This document shows positions 17,484-25,440 of a DNA stretch of 30,229 nt, one piece after another (within the stretch, counting starts at the first letter, position 1; every line of letters begins with the position of its first letter). The stretch covers positions 1 through 30,229 of the forward strand of contig CAYLPU010000060.1 in NCBI GenBank assembly GCA_964385635.1. The letters are read 5' to 3'. The translations under genes were made by a program, and so were the position numbers. The DNA is from CAYLPU01 sp964385635. Lineage in GTDB: Bacteria > Chloroflexota > Anaerolineae > B4-G1. Below the pieces are notes generated by a model. The model did not search any database and was not told where the DNA came from. It saw only the letters and a program-made list of their open reading frames with translations.

Positions 17484-19940
17484 TCAGCGTACCTCTACGC
17501 CAGTAGGAATTTCAACGCTGTCCCCCGCCCCATCAAGCCGCGCCAGCCGCTCCATTGTCTCCAGATCGTACATCCCCACCAGCAGCCGGTACCGCCCCGG
17601 CCGGAGGTCCGCCGGCAGCGCGACCGGGTGCGAGTCGGCTACTACCTCGCCGGGGGCCCACATCGTCGTCGGGTAGTCGCCCATCAGCGGCGGCCCGTCC
17701 CCCTGCGCCACCGGCTCCGGCCCGTCGCCAAGCAGGTGGACGAAGACCTGATAGTCGGCCGAGGGTGCCTCCCGCGCCTCCCAGTAGAGGGTCAGCGTGA
17801 TCACCTCCCCCGGCGTAGCGCCCACCGCCTGCTGTAGGGGCGGTGTTTCCCCGCCCGCTGGCGAGAGATCGTAGCCCCGCAGGGCTATCCCATCGGCCAG
17901 ATCCACCGCCAGCGGGTAGGCCACCGGGGGCGCGGCCTCCGGCGGGGCTAGTTTGGCCTCCCCCACTCGAACCGCACCCAGCGTCTCGCCTGCCTCAGGA
18001 TCGTACAGCCCTACCTCGACCCGCAGGCGGCTGGGGGCCAGCGCATCATCCGCGACCGGCACCTTGTAGGGGTCGCGCCAGACCTGGCCGGGTTCCCACA
18101 GGCTGGTGGGCACCATCCCACAGGCCGGGTAGCGGTTGATCTGCCCAACCAGCCGGTGACCGCGCCCCAGGAGGCGGGCGAAACTGATATAATCCTTCCC
18201 GTCGGGGGCGACCGCTTCCCAATATACCACAGCCTCAATATGGGTGGAAAGGTCGCCCGCCTGCACCGTCTGTGGCTCCAGTTCCCAGCCCACGAGACGG
18301 GCCCCACCGCCCACGTCCACCGGCTCAACGCGGGCTTCGGCAGGCACGTCGGACAGGGTGAGTGGCTCGGGGCGGACGTAGGCAGGGATGATGGAGACGA
18401 AGGGGATGAGGCAGGCGATGACCAGGAGGATCAGACCGAGTCCCAGCCCCAGCGCAGGCCGGTAGCGGCGCGGGACCCATTGTTGCAAGCCCACCACCAA
18501 CAGCGTGCTGACACCCGCGATGTCGGGGAAGAGCAGGCGGCCCTGAAACGAGAAGTAGATCCAGGTCCAGCGTAGTATGGACATGAAGAGAATGCCTGCC
18601 CAGAGCGCCGGGATCCACCACAGTGCGTGTTGCGTATTGCGTGTTGCGTGAGGAGCGACGGGGGAGCCTTCCTGTCTACGCCGTATGGCCCAGACGGCGA
18701 GCCCGGCCAACCCGATCAGCGACAGGAGGTCGAAGAAGGTGTAGACCCAGCCGGGAGCCATCACGTCCACCGCGCCAAACAGCCCCCAGTAGGTCCAACG
18801 GAAGGTGACGAACTCGTCCATCCAGTCGCGGAGCGTGGGCGCTCCCGCCCGCTGCCCCTGGATAGCGACGAAAACGTTCAGCCCGATTGGGTCGCCGTAC
18901 AGTTGCCAGTTGCGTAAGAACCACCAGCCCGAGAGCAGCGCGGCGACTCCTGCGATGATAGGCAGGCCTACCAACAGCGGGCGGAGACTGCGGCGGCGAT
19001 AACTGAGCCAGGTCAGGAGGCAGGCAAGCAAGACCAGCGCACCTAGCCCACTCAACTTGGTCAGGAGGAAAAGCCCGACGGTCAGCCCCACCAGGCCGTA
19101 GCGCCAGAATGGCAGCGGCCCCTGCAGGCCGTCGCGCGCCAACCGTACGAACAGGAGCAGGTTGAGGCAGCCGGCGAAGGCCGCCAGCGCGTCGTTGTTG
19201 GCGGCACTGTTGACGAAGAGAAACATCGGGTTGAAGGCGGTAAGAGCAGCCGCGATCAGCGGTAGGCCGGGCCGGCCGGGGAACAGGTCGCGGGCCAGTA
19301 AATAGGTCAGCAGAACCGTCCCCGCTCCCAGCCCCAGGGTGAGGAAACGAATGATATGGATCGCCAACACAGAACCGCGCCAGGGGAATCGCTCCTGCTC
19401 TGGGAGGTGGACGACCAGGTTCTTGTTGCAGACCTGGGTCGGGTTGCCGATGAAGGCGTGCCAGTTCATCCAACGCACCTCGTGGATGTCGGATGTGTCT
19501 ATCCAGGAGGTGGCGGCCGCCATCAGCGCGTAGTAGACGGGGGGCTGCCCGCCGTCCTGCAACCAGGGGCAGTCATCCGGCGACACCAGGCAGGTCTCCG
19601 GGTCAAGCACAGGCAGATCGTGGTGGGTCTGGACATACTGGGTGTACGGGTAATGCTTGAACTCGTCGGAGGCCTCCAGGATAGGAGTGGCCAGGCTGTA
19701 GACGACGCCCAACGCCAGGAAGACAAGAACGATTAATGACAAAATGTATCTTCTCAACAAACTGGGGTTTGACAGATGAGAAACCGGGTTTTTCAGAAAA
19801 AACCCGGTTTCTTTCCCCGAATTTTTGAGAAGATACGACAAAATGACCAATGACAAATGGGCGAATGAACAACGAATCGATGAACAATGAACGATATTCG
19901 GGATTCGGGATTCGGGATTCAGGACTGGGTGAGAGGTCAT
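17484..19940 (-). CDS. GT-C type membrane glycosyltransferase with two C-terminal beta modules (fourth in cluster)
   Basis: 818 residues. Residues ~65-490 form a polytopic membrane part with the first outside loop ASDEFKHYPYTQYV (acidic pair D92-E93, the position of the catalytic acid in GT-C enzymes) and QPPVYYALMA, reminiscent of DUF2142/PMT proteins. Two related extracytoplasmic modules of about 125 residues follow (about 555-680 and 690-810). Each module carries the pattern LxGYDL, LYWEA, DYxxFxHLLG, YPTxxWxPGxVxxD and RLxVGxYDxE. The ATG overlaps the previous stop by 4 bases. Residues 36-65 are encoded by a 90-bp insertion (19747-19836) flanked by a duplicated target; the upstream 35 residues are repeat-like. 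Heptamers (18624-18651) and a GTAGGGGCGG repeat (17834-17856) are also in frame. Sugar donor and acceptor are unknown. Confidence 0.8.
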   Translation of the reverse strand: MTSHPVLNPESRIPNIVHCSSIRCSFAHLSLVILSYLLKNSGKETGFFLKNPVSHLSNPSLLRRYILSLIVLVFLALGVVYSLATPILEASDEFKHYPYTQYVQTHHDLPVLDPETCLVSPDDCPWLQDGGQPPVYYALMAAATSWIDTSDIHEVRWMNWHAFIGNPTQVCNKNLVVHLPEQERFPWRGSVLAIHIIRFLTLGLGAGTVLLTYLLARDLFPGRPGLPLIAAALTAFNPMFLFVNSAANNDALAAFAGCLNLLLFVRLARDGLQGPLPFWRYGLVGLTVGLFLLTKLSGLGALVLLACLLTWLSYRRRSLRPLLVGLPIIAGVAALLSGWWFLRNWQLYGDPIGLNVFVAIQGQRAGAPTLRDWMDEFVTFRWTYWGLFGAVDVMAPGWVYTFFDLLSLIGLAGLAVWAIRRRQEGSPVAPHATRNTQHALWWIPALWAGILFMSILRWTWIYFSFQGRLLFPDIAGVSTLLVVGLQQWVPRRYRPALGLGLGLILLVIACLIPFVSIIPAYVRPEPLTLSDVPAEARVEPVDVGGGARLVGWELEPQTVQAGDLSTHIEAVVYWEAVAPDGKDYISFARLLGRGHRLVGQINRYPACGMVPTSLWEPGQVWRDPYKVPVADDALAPSRLRVEVGLYDPEAGETLGAVRVGEAKLAPPEAAPPVAYPLAVDLADGIALRGYDLSPAGGETPPLQQAVGATPGEVITLTLYWEAREAPSADYQVFVHLLGDGPEPVAQGDGPPLMGDYPTTMWAPGEVVADSHPVALPADLRPGRYRLLVGMYDLETMERLARLDGAGDSVEIPTGVEVR
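17834..17856. repeat. GTAGGGGCGG palindromic repeat, copy 2 (in coding frame)
   Basis: GTAGGGGCGG, a short spacer rich in T, then CCCCGCCC. It lies at the start of the second beta module of the GT-C protein and encodes GGETPPLQQ. Confidence 0.6.
18624..18651. repeat. heptamer tandem repeat in GT-C gene
   Basis: Four heptamers (TGCGTGT, TGCGTAT, TGCGTGT, TGCGTGA). Read on the minus strand they encode a TRNTQHAL stretch between two membrane segments. Confidence 0.7.
19747..19836. mobile_element. 90-bp inserted palindromic element with 9-bp target duplication
   Basis: GACAAAATG occurs immediately on both sides (19738-19746 and 19837-19845). The inserted 90 bases begin TATCTTCTCAA and end with its complement (19825-19835). 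Nested inside is copy 3 of the 34-bp palindrome (19779-19812, centre CAGA). Both 90 and 99 are multiples of three, so the GT-C frame is preserved. Confidence 0.75.
19779..19812. repeat. 34-bp palindromic repeat, copy 3
   Basis: Same arms AGAAACCGGGTTTTT and complement as the two copies in the Mo-hydroxylase, with centre CAGA instead of CGGA. On the minus strand it encodes ETGFFLKNPVS near the N-terminus of the GT-C protein, a different reading frame of the palindrome from the one used in copies 1 and 2. Confidence 0.9.
19900..19920. repeat. GGGATTC heptamer x3
   Basis: Three perfect GGGATTC units preceded by a partial unit, within the first 15 codons of the fourth GT-C gene, just past its overlap with the third. 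Confidence 0.8.
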
Positions 19941-22501
19941 TTGACAGTTACTCCGCCGGCGACGATGGCGTCGTTTTCAAAGCGGACACCCAGGCCATCG
20001 TAGGCCGGCAATCGCATACCGGTCTCGGGGTCGTACATGCCCACCAGGAGCGTACAGGCACACGGCGGCACAGCATCGCCCACAGTGAGGCGGTAAGGGT
20101 CGCGCACGACGTCGCCAGGAGACCAGAAAGAGGTGGGGTACGCGCCCTCCAGCGGGGGATGGTCGGCCTGGGCCACGAGAGCGCCGCTTTCGTCCAGCAG
20201 GTGGACGAAGACAGTGTAGTCGGTGCCGGGGGTTGCCTCAGCGCGCCAGACGAGGGTGATGGTGAAGGTCTCGCCGGGCCGCAGCCCCCCCTCAGTCCCC
20301 CCCAATCCTGGGGGGGAATGGGGAAGGTCGAGGTCATACCCCACCAGCGTGATGGTCTCATCGAGGCGTGCACCCACGGGGAAGGCGACCGTGTCAGAAA
20401 GGGGGCCGGCCGGGCGAAGGGCCATCAGGTTCAGGAAAATCGTGTCGGGCGCTGGTTCGCCAGAGGGAAACGTGGCAGCCAGAGGACCATCATACTGGGG
20501 ATGAAGCCCGGCGTGGAGCGCGGCGATGGTCGGCGCTTCGGCGTCAGAGGCCAAGGGGAGAAGGTAGCGGTCACGGTAGATGAGGCCCGGCTGCCAGAGG
20601 GTCGGCGGAAAATTACCCCGGCCCGGGTAGCAGTCCACGCCCGCGATTGGCTCTAAGTCTCGTCCCAGTACCTGGACGAAAGCGACGAAGTCCTCCTGCG
20701 GCGGTTCCAGCGCCCGCCAGTACAGACTCACCGGCACCACATCCCCCGGATGCGCTCCCTCCACCTCAATATTGCCACCCAGGAGTTGGATCGACGTCCC
20801 CTCGAAGGTCAGGTCGAAGCGCAGCATGTCATCCGGCAGTTCGCCTTCCTGCGCTGTCTCTGGCGCAGCATAGGCTGGCAGGATGAAGGCAAACAGGCAA
20901 AGCAACGCCAGCGCCAGGTGGCCCCCGCCCAGGAGCATCGCCAGTCCGGGCGTCCAGCGGCGTGGGAGAAGGCGGCTCAGGCCAAGCATCAAGAGAACGG
21001 AGACAGCGGCAACGACCGGCACCAGATAGCGCCCCTGGGAGCCTAACACGATCATGATGAAGCGCCAGACTGAGCCGAAGATGAGGAGGAAGGCGAAAGT
21101 CAGGACCAGCAGCCCTGCTTGCACCGGGGGCGAGAACCGGCGTGCTGTGCTCTCCTCTGTGTCCCCCGAAGGGCGGGGCAATCCCGAAGAGCGCGGTAAC
21201 TGCGCCCCTACGTGAGGGGGAGCGAAGGGGAGTACCTTCCACTGGTCCACCAGGACGAGCACCAGCCCCAGGACGCCGGCACGCACCAACACCCACCAGA
21301 AGCGGTACATCCACTGGGCGGCGGGAACGTTGAACCAGCCGAACATCGCCCAGTAGGACATCTCAAGCCCGCGCAGTTCGGGGACAACGTCGAGGAAGCC
21401 AATGGACTCCGGGCGGACGGTAGCGGTGTGGCTCAGCCAGGCGTGGGTCCCCATCAGTTCGCCGTAGAGCAGCAGGTTGCGCCCGAACCACCAACCGCAG
21501 ACCAGGGCAGTGACGCCAAACAGGATGGAGGCATCTATCAGCAGACGGGTGAGCCGCTCTCTGCGGAGCAAGTGACGAATTGCAAATGGTGAATCGCGTG
21601 TTGCGTCGAGGAGGAGAGCCAGGGCAACGGCCGGGGCGAGGACGACGCCGCTCAACTTGGACAGCGCCGTCAGGCCCAGGGCTGCACCCAAGAGCGCCAG
21701 ACCCCGCCGGGAAAGGCCCCGCACTGCTAAGCGCACAGCGCCCCAGATGACGAGCGAGCCGAAGCCAGCCACGGCGACGTCGTTGCTCACCCGCGCGGCG
21801 ACGAAGATGAACATCGGGTTGAAGGCGGTGAGGGCAGCCGCCCCCAAAGCCAGCCACCGGCGACCTGGGAACAGTTCCAGCGCGATTCCGTAGGTGGCCA
21901 CGACGGCCAATGCGCCGAGCGCGGTCGAGACCAGGCGGGCGATGTGCATCGTGAGGGGGGTACCACGCCAGGGGAACCGTTCGGCTGGAGTGTGGATCAG
22001 GTAATTTTTGTTGGCGATCGAGCCAGGGTGTCCCATGGCGTGGTAGGGGTTCCGCCAGACCCAATCCCGGCGATTCACGTCCTCCTCGTTCCAGAAGGTC
22101 AGCGCGGCGCAGAGAGTGTAATAGAGCGGTGGATGGCTGGCGACGTACCCCGTGACCCGCTCGCCGGAGGGGGTACCCTGCACCGGCAAGCCACGTCCCT
22201 CGGTCAGTTCGTGTATGTAGGCGTAGTGGCCGTTGGCGTCGGGGGTCTCGAAGATGGGGATCATCACGCCATAGAGCACAGCCACGACCAGATAGGCCAG
22301 CAGGAGTAAGAACAATGAACAATGAACAATGAACAATGACCGACAGTCAAACGACCAATTGACCAATCGGCGCTTTGGGCCTTCGGCTCTCGGCTTTGGG
22401 AGCGGTCCCACTGATCCATTGATTTGCTGATTTGCCGATTTGCTGATTTGCCGATTTGCCGATTTGCCGATTTGCTGATTTGGGATTCGGAACATGCTCA
22501 T
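19937..22501 (-). CDS. GT-C type membrane glycosyltransferase with two C-terminal beta modules (third in cluster)
   Basis: 854 residues. The membrane part spans about 55-530, with the first outside loop FETPDANGHYAYIHEL and SHPPLYYTL, then repeated hydrophobic helices with FNPMFIFVAARVSNDVA. Two extracytoplasmic beta modules follow (about 575-700 and 710-845) with YWRALEPPQEDF, YPGRGNFPPTLWQPG, VGYDLDL, DYTVFVHLLDESG, AYPTSFWSPGDVVRDPY and LLVGMYDPETG. ATG 22501 has AGAGG just upstream and lies 29 bases after the previous gene. Directly after the start, eight octamers (22421-22484) encode QIGKSANRQISKSAN, and four heptamers (22311-22338) encode part of the first helix. Changes in octamer number would shift the frame. 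Further repeat inserts lie near residues 434 and 732. Substrate unknown. Confidence 0.8.
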   Translation of the reverse strand: MSMFRIPNQQIGKSANRQISKSANQQINGSVGPLPKPRAEGPKRRLVNWSFDCRSLFIVHCSLFLLLLAYLVVAVLYGVMIPIFETPDANGHYAYIHELTEGRGLPVQGTPSGERVTGYVASHPPLYYTLCAALTFWNEEDVNRRDWVWRNPYHAMGHPGSIANKNYLIHTPAERFPWRGTPLTMHIARLVSTALGALAVVATYGIALELFPGRRWLALGAAALTAFNPMFIFVAARVSNDVAVAGFGSLVIWGAVRLAVRGLSRRGLALLGAALGLTALSKLSGVVLAPAVALALLLDATRDSPFAIRHLLRRERLTRLLIDASILFGVTALVCGWWFGRNLLLYGELMGTHAWLSHTATVRPESIGFLDVVPELRGLEMSYWAMFGWFNVPAAQWMYRFWWVLVRAGVLGLVLVLVDQWKVLPFAPPHVGAQLPRSSGLPRPSGDTEESTARRFSPPVQAGLLVLTFAFLLIFGSVWRFIMIVLGSQGRYLVPVVAAVSVLLMLGLSRLLPRRWTPGLAMLLGGGHLALALLCLFAFILPAYAAPETAQEGELPDDMLRFDLTFEGTSIQLLGGNIEVEGAHPGDVVPVSLYWRALEPPQEDFVAFVQVLGRDLEPIAGVDCYPGRGNFPPTLWQPGLIYRDRYLLPLASDAEAPTIAALHAGLHPQYDGPLAATFPSGEPAPDTIFLNLMALRPAGPLSDTVAFPVGARLDETITLVGYDLDLPHSPPGLGGTEGGLRPGETFTITLVWRAEATPGTDYTVFVHLLDESGALVAQADHPPLEGAYPTSFWSPGDVVRDPYRLTVGDAVPPCACTLLVGMYDPETGMRLPAYDGLGVRFENDAIVAGGVTVK
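20296..20317. repeat. poly-C/poly-G palindrome in coding frame
   Basis: TCCCCCCC (20296-20303), loop AATCCT, GGGGGGGA (20310-20317). It falls within the second beta module of the third GT-C gene, where the sister modules have no such stretch, and adds a Pro/Gly-rich loop (PHSPPGLGGTEGG). Confidence 0.7.
21191..21211. repeat. GTAGGGGCG repeat, copy 3, inverted (in coding frame)
   Basis: Complement of GTAGGGGCGCAGTTACC, within a low-complexity loop (about residue 434) between membrane helices of the third GT-C protein. Confidence 0.5.
22311..22338. repeat. AACAATG heptamer x4
   Basis: Four perfect heptamers. On the minus strand they encode SLFIVHCSLF at the edge of the first membrane helix of the third GT-C protein. 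Confidence 0.8.
22421..22484. repeat. GATTTGCY octamer x8 just after a start codon
   Basis: Eight consecutive octamers, GATTTGCC or GATTTGCT, the last one ending GG. They occupy codons ~6-28 of the third GT-C gene. A unit of eight is not a multiple of three, so gain or loss of one copy changes the frame. Confidence 0.85.
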
Positions 22502-22520
22502 TTCCTCTACCTCTTGCCTC

Positions 22521-22541
22521 CGGCTAACCGCTAACGGCTAA
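22521..22541. repeat. CGGCTAA heptamer x3
   Basis: CGGCTAA, CCGCTAA, CGGCTAA spanning the end of the second GT-C gene and the 29-base spacer. Confidence 0.6.
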
Positions 22542-25440
22542 CCGTGATGGTGGCCAACACGATGTATCGTTCGGGAACCGGCATGCCATCCACCAGGGTG
22601 ACGGGCCGCTCACCAGTAGCCGCGTCGTACATCCCGACCCGCAGCGTATACTCCCCCGGAGGCGCGTCGGATGGCACCGCTATGGTGTAGTGATCCTCGA
22701 CCACCTCGTTTGGCAGCCAGTAGAGGGTGGGGTACGCACCTCCCTGCGGCCAACTGTCCGCCTGGGCGATTACTGCCCCATCAAGACCGGCCAGGTGGTT
22801 GAAGACGGAGTACATACGGTCTATCCGGCGCAGCGCCTGCCAGTAGAGCGTCAGTTCGACCGCGCCACCTGGCTTGATGGACGTGGCGACCAGGTCGTAC
22901 CCTAGCAGCCGCACATCGTCTCCCAGCACCGCATCCAGGTGGTGCTCCATCGCTGGAGGGCGATAGCGGCGCGGCCGGGCTTCTAGCTGCACCTCAAACA
23001 GCATCACATCTGTACCAGAAAGCGTCTGTTTCCGGGTCCACCAGTCGAGAATCTTGTACGAGCGCGTTCCACCTACCGGCAGCACTGATCCATCGGAGGT
23101 GCGGACGGTCAGGCGGACTTGGTAGCGTCCCGGTGGCGCATCCACCGGCAGGGGAACCGCGTAGCGGCCCAGCAGTACGTCACCGGCCTGCCAGCGGTTG
23201 GTGGGGAACCAGTCGGCAACTGGCTGGACGCGCTGCTCCACCAACACGGGTGCGGTTTCCGCGCCCCTACGGTCACCGCCCACCAGCCTGATCCACAACT
23301 CGTAGTCCTCCGGCGGGCGAGCCAGCGCCTGCCAGTAGAGGTTGAATAGAAGCGGGTTACCCTGCGTGAAGCGCAGCCCCCACGGCTCATACCCGATCAG
23401 CGCCAGACCATCGCCGAAAGTGGCATGCAATTCGTGGCCTGGCAGCGTCTCCAGCGCTCGGGTCGGCGCAGAACGGTTCACGTGGATTGAGCCGACCTCA
23501 AATGAGTCACCCCCCTCCGGCGACCACCCACCCTCCGGCGGGAAGACACACACGCGAAGGGTGTAGTCACCAGGGGGCGTGCCAATGGGAACGACCAACC
23601 CGCGCCGCTCGACGAAGGTCTCACCAGCGCTCCAGCCCTGAGTGGGGACATAGTCCGGGCCGGCGTGGAACTGGTACTCCTCCCAAACCTGACCGGCAGG
23701 GCCGACCAACTCCAGCCACATCACCAGGTCGTGCGGAATGTCCTGCAGGGCACGCCATTGGGTGAGGAGCAGTACCGCTTCCCCACTGACCGGCTCCAGG
23801 TTCGCTAGTGCCACGCCCTCCAGCCGCAGTTGCTCCCCAAAGCGGACGTTCACAGGCTCTACCCTCTCGTACGCGCCCGTCCAGCCGCGCGCCACCGCCG
23901 GCAGAAACACCTGGAGTGGCCAGGGTGGAAAGACAGCATCACGACTGGGGGGACTCTCAATCAATTCCAGTGGCAGTCCCTGAACCGGCGCAGCGTAGTA
24001 GAGCACCAGATCTCCCTCGGACCAGACCTCATGAGTGTGCTCGTGCAGCCAGCAGGCGACGACCCAGTCTGGGTCCACCGGTTCGACGGAACTGTAGGAG
24101 GCCCAGACACGGTCGTGAGCGTTGAATATCTCGGCCAATGCCTCCTCGGCCGGGCCGGCCTCTGTCCTGCGTCCACCTAAAGGGACGGTGTACCATCTCA
24201 ACGGTCCGGGGTCGTAGTAAGTCAGTAACAATGCCTGCCAGGGTCCGTGGAGCAGCAGCCCGTCGTCGGGGTGGGCATGCACTCGCAGGTATTCCATGCG
24301 GGCGCTGAAACTCTCGCCTGGCGGGAAGTAGATTGAGGAGTAGGCGGTGACGTCCACGAAGACGATCCATAGCAGCAGCAGTAGAGACGACAAACGGCCA
24401 ATGACAAATCGCTGACTCGCTAACCAATCCAGCGCCAGGGCCATCGCCAGGACGCAGGCCGGCAACACCGCCGTCAGATAGCGGCCGGTGACGCGCTCGG
24501 GCAGGGCCAGGACGGTGATCAGCGGCACGCCTAGCAGCAACCCCAGCAGCACCCCCCCGTGCCGGTGTCCCTGTGGCAGCCACAGATTCCGCCGCTGGGC
24601 CAGCCCGACGCCGAGCGCCGTCAGGAGCAGCGGCAGGCCCAGGTATAGCCAGTTGGGGCGGAGCGTGGCCCCCAGGTAGAGCCCGTTGAGGGCGCGAGAT
24701 AGACCATCCCAGCGCACGTGGGATGCTGTCCCCCCGCGCCAGAAAGAGAGTATCGTGGCCCACAATCCTGGCGAGAGGACCGCCCAGAGAGCCACAGCTC
24801 CGCCTACCGCCGCGTGGATGGCCAGCCAGCGGGCCCAGAGGTGGCGATAGCGCCGCCAGTTGAGAAGCAAGAACAGGTCCTCGGTCAGGAGCACGAAAGC
24901 CATATAGTAATGCGTGAACATCCCCAGGCCGGTCACCAGCCAGAAAAGTCCCCACCAACGCGCCCGATCCTGGCTCAGTAGCCGGATGAAGATGAAGATT
25001 GAGAGCAGGCTAGATAGGGCCAGTAACCCGTACATCCGTGCGTCCTGCGAGACTCGAACGTGGAAAGGGGAAAGCACGAGCAAGAATGTCGTCAGCAGGG
25101 CCAGCGGCCGATTGGTGGCCTTCCACACCAGCCGGTACGTCGCCGCCACTGTTGCCATACCGATGATGACAGACAGGAAACGCACAGCAAACTCGCTCCG
25201 CCCGGCCAGTGGCATCCACGAGGCAAGCAATAGATAATACACAGGGGGATGTTCGCGAATGGCACTGCGCAGGTAGGCGAGCAGGCCCAGGGGGCCCCGG
25301 GCGGCGATGAAGACACTGCCGACCTCGTCAAAGCCTAACTCCCGCGCACCCAGCGCGTAGGTACGCAGCGCAAAGGCGACGAGCAACAGGCCGGCCGCCG
25401 CCCAGGGTACCAGGTTGCGCCATCCCCGTGCCCGGATCAT
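22531..25440 (-). CDS. GT39/PMT_2-like membrane glycosyltransferase with three C-terminal beta modules (second in cluster)
   Basis: 969 residues. The N-terminal ~500 residues form a GT-C fold of the ArnT/PMT_2 type. ELGFDEVGSVFIAARG (about 33-48) carries the outside-loop acid, EHPPVYYLLLASWMPLAG and SPFHVRVSQDARMYGLLALSS follow, and many hydrophobic helices continue to about residue 360. The rest is extracytoplasmic and contains three related modules (about 545-670, 680-810, 830-960), the last with LLGYDLVA, LYWQALRRIDRMYSVFNHLAG, AYPTLYWLPNEVVEDHY and YTLRVGMYDAATGERP. It overlaps the upstream gene by 4 bases (ATGA), so the two are translationally coupled. A GTAGGGGCG repeat (23251-23270) lies in the middle module. 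It would use a polyprenyl-phosphate sugar; the identity is unknown. Confidence 0.82.
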   Translation of the reverse strand: MIRARGWRNLVPWAAAGLLLVAFALRTYALGARELGFDEVGSVFIAARGPLGLLAYLRSAIREHPPVYYLLLASWMPLAGRSEFAVRFLSVIIGMATVAATYRLVWKATNRPLALLTTFLLVLSPFHVRVSQDARMYGLLALSSLLSIFIFIRLLSQDRARWWGLFWLVTGLGMFTHYYMAFVLLTEDLFLLLNWRRYRHLWARWLAIHAAVGGAVALWAVLSPGLWATILSFWRGGTASHVRWDGLSRALNGLYLGATLRPNWLYLGLPLLLTALGVGLAQRRNLWLPQGHRHGGVLLGLLLGVPLITVLALPERVTGRYLTAVLPACVLAMALALDWLASQRFVIGRLSSLLLLLWIVFVDVTAYSSIYFPPGESFSARMEYLRVHAHPDDGLLLHGPWQALLLTYYDPGPLRWYTVPLGGRRTEAGPAEEALAEIFNAHDRVWASYSSVEPVDPDWVVACWLHEHTHEVWSEGDLVLYYAAPVQGLPLELIESPPSRDAVFPPWPLQVFLPAVARGWTGAYERVEPVNVRFGEQLRLEGVALANLEPVSGEAVLLLTQWRALQDIPHDLVMWLELVGPAGQVWEEYQFHAGPDYVPTQGWSAGETFVERRGLVVPIGTPPGDYTLRVCVFPPEGGWSPEGGDSFEVGSIHVNRSAPTRALETLPGHELHATFGDGLALIGYEPWGLRFTQGNPLLFNLYWQALARPPEDYELWIRLVGGDRRGAETAPVLVEQRVQPVADWFPTNRWQAGDVLLGRYAVPLPVDAPPGRYQVRLTVRTSDGSVLPVGGTRSYKILDWWTRKQTLSGTDVMLFEVQLEARPRRYRPPAMEHHLDAVLGDDVRLLGYDLVATSIKPGGAVELTLYWQALRRIDRMYSVFNHLAGLDGAVIAQADSWPQGGAYPTLYWLPNEVVEDHYTIAVPSDAPPGEYTLRVGMYDAATGERPVTLVDGMPVPERYIVLATITVSR
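23251..23270. repeat. GTAGGGGCG repeat, copy 4, inverted (in coding frame)
   Basis: Complement of GTAGGGGCGCGGAAACCGCA. It encodes RRGAETAP in the middle beta module of the second GT-C protein. Confidence 0.5.

Noticed and set aside
22421..22484. CRISPR array
   Set aside because: Units are 8 bases with no spacers; a simple tandem repeat. No cas genes in the window.
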